Below, piece by piece: positions 25,215-37,093 of a stretch of 64,000 bases of DNA (position 1 is the first letter of the stretch; each line of letters starts with the position of its first letter). Source of the DNA: Phoebastria nigripes (lineage: Eukaryota; Chordata; Aves; Procellariiformes; Diomedeidae); the NCBI GenBank assembly GCA_035582835.1, contig JAYKAV010002109.1:1496857-1560856 (forward strand), read 5' to 3'. The notes under the pieces were generated by a model. The model made no database searches. It had not been told where the DNA came from and saw nothing but the letters and a program-made list of their open reading frames with translations. The translations under genes were made by a program, and so were the position numbers.

Positions 25215-28200
25215 AATTTCACTTCATTACTTCCTTTAATTAAGTATTTTTCTTATTTCCTTTGAGGCATACATTTGCCTAGCACTTTCCAGAGTACGTG
25301 TGATGGTGGCTCTTCCCCAGCACATGCAGCGTCCCCGCAGTGTCCAAACTTCTACACCTCGGACGACGATCCAGAAGAGCATGCCCGTGTGTTTTTACCC
25401 TTGCCTACCTCATCCCCACCCACTCTTATACTTGGCACTACAGATGTTTACAATTATCTGCAGATGCAGCATGTGAATGCAGATTTTGTGGTTACAATTT
25501 GTACCCCCTAAAATTGTCCTTTTGAAGACTTGTCTCTGAATTTCTCCAGGCTTTCAACACTCTATTTATTTAGCAATTGACTCGCAGCATAAGAGAGCGA
25601 ACATCACCCTTGCTCCCAATCCCCCTCAGCAAAGAAGATTTATTGCATTATTATGCAGAAATGTGCCGGATTTGCTGGGAGGGAGAGGACAAGCCTGGCT
25701 GGAGCAACCTCAAGGTCAGTTTGGCCTCGGATTAGGGACAGACCTGCCTCGGTCCTCCCAACCCATGGAGAGGACCTGAGGACACAGCAGAGCAGTAGCT
25801 GCTTTTCTCAGCTAGCCTAGCGATCTCTCCCAAGCCAGGGTAGTTAAACCAGCAAATTATTCCACCTCTTTGGGAGCTGTTTCTGCACAGAGCTCCACGC
25901 TGCTGTGAGGTCTCCCCATGTGGATTTTGCTGCAAGACCCCATTGCTTCTCCTCCTTCCAGCTGCTTTGGAGACCAGAACAAGACAATGGAGAAAAGCGT
26001 ATACAAAGCAATAGGAGCCCATTTCCATAGCTGAAATTGCTACTGGAAGTGAGCATCGATGTAAAACCCAGCACCCCACATGCTCCAGACCCCGGCTGGA
26101 CCGGTGATGGGGTTCATTTCAGTCTGTTCCGGGTGGGATGCGGATTTTGTTGCCAGGTCATTGTCTGCCATTGCTTCCCAGGAGATGTGCTTGCATCCTG
26201 CTGCTCAGCAGAGCCCCACGTTTCTCAAGAATGTGTTACGGCTTGTGGTATGGATCTTCACAGCTCAACCCTGCTTTTAGCCGCAGGGGCTTGAGAAGAG
26301 TTTGAAAAAGCCTGTGCGCTGCCTCTGATGTGGATGAAGCACCAGCAGAAAACCATGCAAAGCTCCCAACAAAACGACCCCGTCAGCCAGGACTGCTCAG
26401 ATGGTGTTGAATCGCTGCTGCAGAAAAAGGAAATAACTGAAAAAGGATTAGTCCAAGGAGGCACATGTCCAGAGTGGGAAACACTATATGAGGTCTTGGC
26501 AGCACCAGCTCGCACTCACGCAGCCCTTCCTCCAGCGACTTAATGCAATGACCTGGTTCCTATTAAACAGATGTTTAAAAGACAAGATAAAACCCAACTG
26601 CTGCCTACCCGAGGCGGTTCCCGTTATCCAACTCACCCTTCACCTCTACAGCTTGCATCCCTCTAGGTTGGGCTGGTTTCCCATGGGACCATTTGTGGCG
26701 GAGTGTGGAGGAACAGAGAGAAACCTCGAGCTCCCTGGGGCTCATCTGCCCCATGAGCAGAGCACAGTCTCCTTTAGGACTGCTGCCAGGATTTTGGGTG
26801 GATGGGTGAGCGACACCATTCAACCTGAGCTACTTCAGTCGAAGTCCAAGCTGCTTTCATTTGTATTTTCCAATTGTGCCATGAGAAGGCGAACACGGAC
26901 CCCGGGGTGATGGGAAACTGAGGCACGTCAGGAACTGGGAGCAGCTTTAGTTTAAATGTGGTGTTCATACTCATCAAAACTGATCATAAAACATGAAAAG
27001 CTAGAAGAACTGCTGACCTTTCCTGCCCCATCAGACCTTGGTCTGAAGCTGTTGGAGAGCGAGTGGAAACAAAACCATGCTCCAACAGTTACCCTCAAAG
27101 AGTTGCCATTTTTTTGTCAATCACAAAATATTTGCACTTTAAAAGTTTTGCCCTGATTCAGCTGGGATCCATGCTCTGCCCTGGCTGTCGGGGCAGGTCC
27201 AGCCCCCAGTGTGAAACCCTTCCTCAGTCCCAGCCCAAGGGAGGCTTTGTGGCACCTTTAGCTCATCATTAAATGAAGCAATGAAAATAGAAGGAAAGCA
27301 GAAGTCCATGGGCCACCTGGCCAAGATCCATACCTGAGATGCACAGCCATCAGAGGATCCTCACAGATTTCCTTGCTCCAGGGTAAACTTGATGCCATGA
27401 GTCTGTATTTTCCTTTGTGTAACTTTTTGCTGAGAGATACCCAAAGTGGGTGCCAGCAGGCTGGATCTCCACCAAACTGGGGTGCGTAGATGCATGTTTG
27501 TGTCCATGTCTGCACTTGGACAAGGTCCACACTAGATAAAGACCCCATGCACCAAAATACAGTAGCTGAAAAGTAATTTCCTGCAGCATCAGGTCTTCTT
27601 GCATGAGGTCTGATACATCTAAGTGCAGTTTTTCACCCTCCTTTAGCACGCTGTTGAACAAGGTGGGGCTGGAGCAGGATGGGTGAAGGGGACATGTCTG
27701 CATGGGAAGGCTGGGACCTTCTACACCTCCTCTGCAAGAGCTCTGTGTCTCCCTTTCAACTATCTCTCTCAACATTTTTCCCCCCAGATACTGCAAATCA
27801 CAAACATAGTCAAGTCCATGCCCTCTTCATGTCCATGACATTGCTCACGGTCCACACTATGGTCCTCAGTGGTGGCTCAAGATGTCCCATCCCGCTGGGC
27901 AGCCCCTCCTTTCCAACAGCATCCCCCGCCGTGCCGGGGGCTCCACCGGTCCCACTGCACCCCAGAAGGACGTCTCCGAGGGGCTGGTGCTCCAGCCACG
28001 GCTGCTTCCCCTGGACTTCATTATTTCATTGACAGCAGTCAATAGCTCCCTGCCTAGGAATGTATTTACTTATAGGCACATAAGTAATTCATTTATAAAA
28101 TTGAATTATCTGACTAGGGAGATTGTGTGTTTTGATTGTGTAGCAGTACTTCTGAAACCGACTTAAAATTGATAAAAGCCAGATGGAAAGCGGAAACAGT

Positions 28201-31200
28201 CCATTTCATGACTCTTTAAACATTTAAGTTGGTTAACCCTTGTACTGCACAATTTTTGAAGTCGGGGTGTAGTGTGGAAGCAATTTGTTGGTGAGTTCTC
28301 AGGATGCAAAGTGGGCTGTAAGTGCTCGCTGGGTTGTGTGCCGAGGGGGAAAAGTGAGTCTCTGCAAGGACTCTTAGTAGGCAAAAATACTTACGAGAGA
28401 GATGTTTCATCTTGGCAGTTGTTACAGCCAGAAGAAGAGAATGGGCAAAATCCCGACTGAAGGGGGTTAGGGTGCCGGGAAGGTTCCCAAGGGTGCAGGA
28501 CGAGCAGTAACTCACCCGGGCAGCCCCGGCCGGGGCTTGCGTGGGGAGGTGGCGACTGCAAAACCCATCCTGACCCTCCCGGCTCTGCTGCAGCTCCCTC
28601 CTGCGTTACAGACATCCAGGAGGCGGCAAGGAAATAAAATCGCCGAGAAGCCGACCAGAAACGGGAACAAAGTCAGCCTGTCTGCATCCCTCTCCATGCA
28701 AATGAAGAGCAGAGATGGTGAAGGAGTTTATTTTGCTTTAACTGTGTTTCAATCATCANCTGCTCGCTTGCTGGGGAGCACGAGTCCAGCCCCGGTTGCT
28801 TGTGCTGTGAAGACGCACCAGCGCATATGAATGGAGCAAAGCCACAAACTCACTTTATTTCTCTGTTCTGTCCTTTTTATTGTTTTTTTTTACATTCTAT
28901 CCCCGTTTGCCATCGGAGCGTATTCCCCCGTGCCGGGCTGGATGCTGCCGTGGGCTGGTGCAGGGACCGCGTGGAGGCATAAATTCCNGGCTCAGCCAAG
29001 CAGGTCTCAGCCCCAAACCCAAACCTTTCCAAAATATCTACCAGTGCAATTAAAAACCTGCCTCAAATTCCCTAATAATTAAGGAAGAACATGACACGAC
29101 CGGCCCATCTTTTGTATCTGCAGCTGAAGGGAGGGAGGCGGATGCCGGGGCACATCTGCATCGAATCCCCGCTCCGTCTCTGTTAGCAATAACCTCCGCA
29201 GGTGCTGGGGGTTGTGTTGTCTTCGCCGCTTACTGCATCACCATATACACGCCAGATCTCTTCCCTCCGTGAGAAGTCTCTTAAATTAAATTGCTTTTAA
29301 TTGGTTTACAGTTCTGCTTCTGCCGCGTTCGCATATTGGAAAATCGAAAGCTCTCCAGACCTAAATACTTTACGATCTCGGTTTCCATTTTGTTAATATT
29401 TTCCAAGCTGGTTTCCTGTTTTCCTGTTGGCAAAAACACACATCAGCAAAGATTAAAATAATTCACATACCAAGTCTTTGAAACAATTGTTTCTGCCCAA
29501 ATTAGAGAAAACCTGATACTTTTTTCATCAGCAGACCCCGCTGTGATCCTTGCTTTCCCAGCAGATGGATTTTTATCACCATTTATTGGCGCAGGGAGGA
29601 AGCCCGACGCTCGCGTGCCTCCCCAGGTTTTGGGTCCGTAACTCGAATACCAGGGTCTGCTTCACTTTGAGAAAGAATATTTTTCAGACCCTGCCAGAAG
29701 TGGGTGTTCTATTCTCATCAGTTCAAAAATATTTCGTCGTAGGGCAAAAATAACAGGGAAGCTGTTAAAGGGCAGGCAAAGGGCTCCGGGATTGGAAAAT
29801 TTCGCTCTGTCTAGAGTTACTCCTTTCAGGGCTCAATTCAGTAGAAAAAAATTTGTGGTATTGTGAAAGGCCATGAAAGGAAAAAACCTTTTTCCCGGGG
29901 CACAAAGCCAAGGCAACTTAGCAGGCTCCATATCTTGCACATCCTGACAATTTTCTATGTACTTAAGCTATTAAGCTNCCCGTGCCCCGACCATTTCTAC
30001 TCCGCAGCTCGGGAGATGCAAACGTGGGAGTTAAGAGCTTGAAGTTTTGAAGAGCTGATGATTAAAACCTAGAGGAAATCTTGCAATAGTCCCATTGGGA
30101 TTTTTTCCTGCAGCGTGAACCCCGGGGAGATGCTGGCGGAGCATCCCTGGCCGGTGCNGGCTGCTGGGACCAGCAGCTCATGGGGTGCCTGGAGGGGTTG
30201 CGTACCTAGTAAATAAATAATAGAAAAAATTCCTCCAAATCAGGCTGATTGTTTTCAGGGATTTGATAAATTGCAACATTTTCTATTACTTTGATTTTTT
30301 TTTAAATATAGGAGAAAAGGTAAATTATTTACATTTCCTCGGGAGTGGCCGTTTTATTAAATAAGAACCAGAAAACACAAACAAGGGGAGAGGGCAAATT
30401 TTGACAGTACATGGAAAGACTGTATTTTGTCAGTTTAGCTGGCGGTTGAGCACTTCGGGGGGGGCAGAGGTAGATTCCCATCTCCTGCCCTCGACNGCAG
30501 CCCTGCTTGCCCTGCCCCTCGGCGCAGGGAGTTGGATCAACAAAGAAAACCCAAAAGAGGAAACTATACGTTTACAAACCCGTGTTCCTCGTATCGCCTT
30601 TCTCTGCACAGTTCCAATGGGTTTTGAAGTGTTTTTGCAGTGGGTGAAGCAAGCCTTCCCAGGGCAGGAGGAGAACCAGCTGCAGCCTACGGAAAATAAA
30701 AGAACTGCATTAAATTAAAAAAGCAAGGAGCCAGGGATGGGGTTTGCTGGTCAGTGGGCACCTCCAACAGAGCCTCAAAATGTAATACTAGGATAGGTGG
30801 CTGATTTGGGACAAATATAACCCAAAACTGAGGCAGCTTCACCTCCTCCAGCCTACTGCAATAATCAATACAGCTTTAGAGGGAAAGGCAGAGAAAGTCC
30901 AGGCTGGTCCTACAGTGTTTTCATGGTCATTTTTGTTTGAGTGATTAAATTTAATGGAGTTAATTCTAATTTACCCTGGCAAACCCAGAATCAGGAAGAA
31001 AAAGACATAGAATAAGGATGGGGGGAAGGAGAAAAGAGGAATAATTTTAATTAAAAAGAGAAGAATTGGCCAAAAAGCTCCTACAACATGGATGTATTTT
31101 TAGGAAAAATCTGGGAAATAATGATAACCATTTTTATCACTTGATGCTCCAAGCACTTATTGTTAATATAATTTGATGAACAAGTAATTTTCTCCAAATG

Positions 31201-32650
31201 TGGCAGTTTAACATAAGAAACAATAAAAGTTGCTGATGTTTAAAAAAAGAACAGGCAATTCAAAACCAAACATTTCACTGAATTTTGATTGAGGGAATGA
31301 GGGAGGAGGAGGGAGACAAATGAGCCACTCGCTCCCTCAGCCTCATCCAAGCTCCCTTGGCCAGTTCCGGATCAGGCCCTCGATCACTGGCCCCACATTC
31401 CCTCCCTTTGTCTTATATTAAACCGACTAGTGTAAATAGTACGGAATGTGAAATAATGTATTGGAGTATTTTAATGTACAGCAGAAGCCGTGATCTAAAT
31501 CCGGCCCCAAGAGCTGAGAGCAGCGGCACTCCAGCGAGCATCGCTCGCCGTCGCTGTGGTTTAACTCGCTCTCCCGGTATCAGCATTCTCTTGATGCACC
31601 TACCTCCCTTTGCTTGTAAAAGTACTAAATCACTCACTTTGGAAATTAAATGGGGAATATTTTCTTCTCCCTGTGATTTTTTATTACATGGCTTAAAAGA
31701 CATGATTTAAGAGAGGTATCTTATTATTGATTGTTTTATAAAATGTGAATTAAATAATAACCAGAGTTAAATAAGCCTACGTAGTCCCCAGCTCTTAGAG
31801 GTAAACATTTCACCTTCATATTTCAGGAACATTAATTAATTTTCTGTATTTTCCAGTAAAACTTTTCAGCACAGAAACTGCAAAGAAGCAAGCCCAGGCC
31901 AAGGTCTGTCCCTGCTGCCCGTCACCGCGGGAGCTTCTCTTCCTCTGCAGAACTGAACCGACAGCAACGGTCACATCCGAACCCCGTGCCAGCAACGGCA
32001 ATGGCACTGCTGAGAGTCGTTTCGTTTGAATTTAAAACTTGCAGGTCTACTTAGTAAGGCGCTTTGTCTCAGGCAGATGAAATAATTTCTATATAAAGAA
32101 AAAAAAAGAGAGAAAATTAATTTCCTTCACCCTGCTCGAGTGTCAGAGGAAATTCCACGTTATCACTCCAGAGAGCACCCGCAAAAGAAAACAGGGAGAA
32201 AGAAATCTCTTTTTCCGATCATAAAAATAACCCGACTGCCGCGTTGCTTGCTCTCGGCTGAGCAGGACGGACTGCATGTGCTGTCTATGGNATTCNCTAG
32301 AAAATAGTATTCACTAGAAAACAATAAACCAGAGTATTTTATATTTACATCCACTGCGCTGTCTCTCCAATCCCCTGCCCGAGTGCCTGTGCCGGGGAGC
32401 GCTCATGTTAAACTTCACAAGCAATGAGCATCACAAGAAAAGAGAGCCACCGACCAAGTTTCAGATCCAGCAAAACGTATGTGATGCTGCAGTGAAATTG
32501 TCTTCTTGCAGGATTCGGAGGCTAGAGAAAAGCACGGTCTTGCCTCAAGATGGCAGACAGGAGACTTGGATCTCGGCAGCGATGTTTTACGAGGTGTGTG
32601 ATAAAACCCACCCAAAATGTGCGTAGTGCTTGGCACCAACAGCCTTGTGT
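25215..32650. other. Intergenic DNA, no gene seen
   Basis: About 7.4 kb without a supported gene. The segment 31080-31245 is AT-rich and dense in ATTGT, ACAAT and TAATTT words, and could be an enhancer, but this is weak. Open frames at 26488-26910, 27350-27796 and 31357-31710 have no family resemblance I recognise. Confidence 0.35.
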
Positions 32651-32760
32651 CAGCATCCCCAAACCCCTGAGCTAACATCCCCAAACCCCGGTGCCAGGGT
32701 CCCCAAACCCCGGTGCCAGCATCCTCAGTCCCATCCTAGCATCCCACCAGCCCGGAGCTG
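32651..32760. repeat. Minisatellite, about five 22-bp units
   Basis: Units of about 22 bases of the form CAGCATCCCCAAACCCCGG plus GTGC repeat with variation (AACATCC, CAGGGTCC, CAGCATCCTCAG, AGCATCCCACC). The units become more diverged toward the right end. GC-rich avian minisatellites of this kind are often variable in copy number. Confidence 0.8.
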
Positions 32761-35719
32761 GTGCTGCCAGCACCGTGGCTGTCACCGGTCCCGCACAGCA
32801 GCGGGTGGTCCCAGCACCCATTGCCACCCCTGGCAGCATTAATGAACGTGAGGACGAGGGGTGAGCTGGGAGGCCCGAGCTCACAGCACAGACGCGCTGG
32901 AAGCAGGGCTGTCCGGGGGGACCTGGGGCACATCCCGCTCCCTGACCCGCGGCTGCGTGGACACGCGGAGCAGCTTCCGCCGCTGCTTCTCGTTAGAGAT
33001 GAAAGAAGCAATTACTGCAGCAAGGGGTTTTAATTCAGCCCCACAGTAAAACCAGTATTGACCACGGTGCAGACACGGCACGCAAGGACCCGGCGTGGGT
33101 GAGACAGCCTCTGCCCCCGCAGTGGCCCCATGGCCGTGGGCAAGAGGCCGGATCCTTCCCGCACCCGCCCCGGGCACAGGGAGATGGCACCGGCCTTGCC
33201 ATGTCCTCGGTTACGGCAGAGCAACACCGACCGGCACGGAGAGCCCTGAGACCGGCCGGCGATGCACATTATAGCAAAGATAAATATTATCTCAATGAAG
33301 CAATGAGCTTATTTAGTGGAGTAATATGCAGGGTTGAATTCCTGGTTCGAAAGATTACCAAGAATTAAAATATGCTGATTTCAGCCCAAATGAGAGCAAA
33401 TCTCTTCTTTTCCCACTTACCTGCCTGCCACCCACCCTCCCCTCCCCAAAATGTTATTTCTGCAGGAAAATACCCAATCAAGAAGAATGACGTTGAGTCA
33501 TTCAAACTGCTTAGTTTTGACCACGCACAAATTGCCTGCTTTTGCTTCAGTTTAACCATATATGCTTTATATTTTTATTATCAATAAAGCAAGTTTCCAC
33601 CCCAGCTTTCCTGGCCAAGAGCCACCGGCTCGGGGGACCCTTGGCACATCGCGTGGCTCCCNCACAGCTTCCCCCCGAGTTTCTGCCCCGGCAACGCTGC
33701 CCACGGAAAGGTGATTGCATGTGGATGTGTGCACAGCACTTTACATCAGCATTTTAGCATTTTTTTGTGTTTCCAGAGTTTTGTTTATTGTTGCCAGCTC
33801 ATTATAGCTATTATCGCGCTATAAAGTGTATCCAGAAAGCTTTATGGGCTGAACGCTAAAGCTGCAGGGTGAGCGTGTTGGAGGGATGGGTTAAATTCAA
33901 CCTCTAAATGCAAGTCACAAGAGAGGAAAGGTGTTTGCTGAACAGATGCAGCTTATCCCCTCGCCCAGACCGCACTGATGTATTGCACACCTCATCCTTC
34001 CCTACCTGCAAGTTAAAAAGAGGTGACATTGCGAGATGCAAAGGAAAACTCGCTGGTGTATTGCTTGCTATTTGCAACTGAAGTTCTCTTTCAGGGTTTA
34101 AAACACTGAAGTGCAGCTTTAGTTTCACCTGCCCACGAGCATTTTCTGCCCTCTTCCAGGAAACCAGGACCTGGGTGCTGGCATTCAACATCACGCTGTG
34201 ATAGGAGGAGGTCTTTGGAAGTGAATGAATGAATATTGGATCGGGGNACCCCATTATTAGCCCTTAAAAGCATCTTTCACTCAGGGCCTGGTGTCAAATG
34301 AAGGAGGCAGAGCTGCTTCTCGCGGGGCAGCTCATGCAGGAGGGGATCTCGGAGATGCCCCCGCTGGGAGTGGAGCCTGGTGCCCAGGCAAAACTCAGTC
34401 ACATTTGCAGAACTACTTCCCAAGGAAGCAAATTGCACATGACAAGTATTCAATTACAGTTTATAGCTAAGAAAAAAATGACAAAATAAACATCTACTCT
34501 GCATGAAGGGCTCTCTTCAAGTCTCGGAAATTGTAAATTGAGCAGGATGATGAGCGTTGGCTTCCTGGTGTCGGGCGCACCAAAACCTAATGTTGAGCTC
34601 TTCGGGAGTCGATTTGGTGGTGGAGGATGGAGGAATTGCTAATCTGCTCCCATCCCACGTCTCCTTGCATTTGAAGATACAGCCTCGGAGTGTTATATCA
34701 TTTGTTATTAATAACATCCATCGTATGCACCCAAACTGCGTCTCATTTCATGTGTCCGACTGCTTGGGCATCGTGTGCCACGGACCATATGGGCCTCGTT
34801 TGAAACCCCTCCAAATCGCAGGGGTCCATGTGCAACTGATAAAGGCCAATTTGGGGTGAATGGGAGGGGGGGCACCNCTCTCCAGGCAAATCCAAGAAGG
34901 ACGCCCTATATGTTTTCTAAGTGCTAAACCCAAGGGAAATTACTTCATCAAAACCTGATCCAGACCACAGTAATGAAGACTGTGATGTAGCCAGTGTTCA
35001 ACCATGTTGACTTTACAGTACTGGAATTAATCCATCTGCATTGCAGCTCGGTGAAATCATTTCCAGCCCATAGCAGCTCCGGGGCTGACTTCATCCTTGC
35101 AGACCCAGATGCAGAGCCCTCGGAGTCGGGGGAATTACAGAGAGGACCGAAAGGCTGTTCTCTGCGCACAGTGACGGCTGTCTGTCTTCATGGGGGGGAT
35201 GGCAAATTCGTCTTAGGGACAGTCGGGACCCCACAGCTCCGCGAGGCTTTTCGGTGGCCATGCACGGCGTTACGCTCATCTGCTCCCATCGCTGTGCTTC
35301 CCGCAGGGCTGGAGACAGGGGGATTTGCTGCTTCGCTCTCCCTCGATGAGATTATTCAATTTTAACCCCCATAAAAATCCCCGGTAATCTTACCGTGACC
35401 ATGGGTTATTCAGGGTGCAAATTCAGGCCGATGCTATCGGCCGTATCTCGTGCTTCCTTGGAAAGGTGCTGTGCAAGCATGGGGGCTTTCCCTGCTGCAA
35501 TAAGTCCCAGCTGCCATCATCGCGGCAATCTTTTTATCCTTTAAAGATAGACGCTCTGGATATTTTTGTGCTATTTGCACCAGAAAAATGCAAGCGATGG
35601 GATGCCCTGGCTGCGAGTGCCCTCCCGGGAACTCATCCCAGCTCACAGAGCATCTCCTCAGGGCGTGCGCTCGGAGAAGCTGAGAAAAACAGAAATCCCT
35701 CCAGGTCTGCACGTGCAAT

Positions 35720-35725
<6 letters not shown>
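32761..35725. other. Intergenic DNA, partly GC-rich, no gene seen
   Basis: Positions 32870-33250 are GC-rich with CpG pairs and several overlapping open frames on both strands, without a recognisable protein. A transcription start cannot be excluded there. The rest is ordinary noncoding DNA. Confidence 0.35.

Positions 35726-35755
<30 letters not shown>
35726..35755. repeat. Uninterrupted run of 30 C
   Basis: Thirty consecutive C bases on the plus strand, thus 30 G on the minus strand. Pure C/G runs this long are rare in vertebrate DNA and can fold as G-quadruplex or i-motif. The true length is uncertain because such runs are hard to sequence. Flanks show no transposon features. Confidence 0.95.
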
Positions 35756-35756
<1 letters not shown>

Positions 35757-36474
35757 TTTCACTTCCTTTTCCTTCATCCCGTACTTTTTTATTAATATTT
35801 TCGCAGTAAAAGTGCAATTGCCTTTTTCTTGGTAGTTGCTACAGAGCACAAGCGCCTTTGCTTTCCGTGAAAATAAGGAGCTTCTGCAAAGTGAAGACCA
35901 CCATAAATCCCCTGATTTTGGTGGGGTTTCTTCAATCAAATAAAACCAAAACCCCGCGGGGATGGATTCTGACTCCCTGGGAAGGCGGTTGAAGTCCCCA
36001 AGCTCTCCCTTGCACCATGGCTGCTGCCGGAGGTGGGGGGTGAGGGGTGGGTGATGCCCCAGGGACCCCCAGGAGCTCCCAGTGCCGGGGCTTGTCCAGC
36101 GAGAGGGTCCCCAAGTCAGGCAGGTCTTCACCTAAGCCTGATGCACCGCTCATGCCTCTACAACGCTGGGAAATTAATGGAAATTCATTGATGCTCAGCT
36201 TTCTGAGGAGCTTCCCGAGCTGTTTAAACTCTCTGTGAAAGCAGGATTTGAAAACCTATATAAGGGTGAATGCCGTATATAAGTGAGAGGGCTCTGGATG
36301 CCGCTGCAGGCGTAGGGCACTGCGGGTGCTGCGGGGCACGGGCAGGGGATGCCACCTTCACCAGGCTGTCTGGAAGGCTACAGGGTTTAGGAAAAGTGCA
36401 AAATGTGAGTATATCCAAAAGGATTTATCAATCCTTGTATTCTTGCTGGGCTTTTTGCTGTCTTACCTAACCCC

Positions 36475-36650
36475 TGTCATGTAATTTAATTAAGTTTGTT
36501 TAATTTATTTTTTAAAAAAATGCATGTGGGACTAGTAAACTTAATTAAAAAGAAACATTGTTAAGCAGCCTGATACAGCTATAATTTGATTTAAAGTGCT
36601 GGATGATACAAACATTATAAATGTAAACCGATACGCCTTTTTTTAAAAAA
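36475..36650. promoter_or_regulatory. Candidate AT-rich regulatory block (unproven)
   Basis: Two TTAATTAA-type words (near 36486 and 36540), TAAACTTAATTAAAAAG, ACATTGTT and CTATAATTTG lie within 170 bases. Clusters of homeodomain and SOX-type words with balanced surroundings are common in distal enhancers. It is 13 kb upstream of TBX22. Constraint cannot be judged from one sequence. Confidence 0.2.
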
Positions 36651-37062
36651 AAAGATCTAAATGGAATTTAAAATACTACTTCATTTGCAGCGGGCTTTTT
36701 GAGCTGGGGTTAATTGCGAAGGCTTTCTTCCTCCTGTTCTGTTGCTGCAGGGCTTTTTTCAAGTGGGGTAAGAAATATTTCATCCTCAAACAAATTACTG
36801 CTGGATCATTTGTGTTTTGTGTGCTGTATACGAGCCAGGTTTCGATACCTTTGTTCATGTAATGCAAAATCCTGACTGCCCAGAAATCAGTGCCAGAGCT
36901 CCCATTGATTTCAAAGGTACCGGGACATTAGGGATAGTTTAGATTTGTTTCTGGAGTAATCTCCTGGATTTCAGAGGAGAAGCTTCCACCCGGCACGAGT
37001 CAAAGAGGTAGAAGTTGTCATCAGAACCTGTTTATAAAGCTATTATAAACGTGTTACGTGTA

Positions 37063-37093
37063 ATGCAATATGATATAACCCATCGTATTGCAT
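37063..37093. other. 12-bp inverted repeat with 7-base loop
   Basis: ATGCAATATGAT (37063-37074) and ATCGTATTGCAT (37082-37093) are complementary except for one position, which would be a G-T wobble in RNA, and enclose seven bases. Each arm also resembles a POU or C/EBP-type word (ATGCAATA). It may be a dimeric factor site or a small hairpin. Confidence 0.6.
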
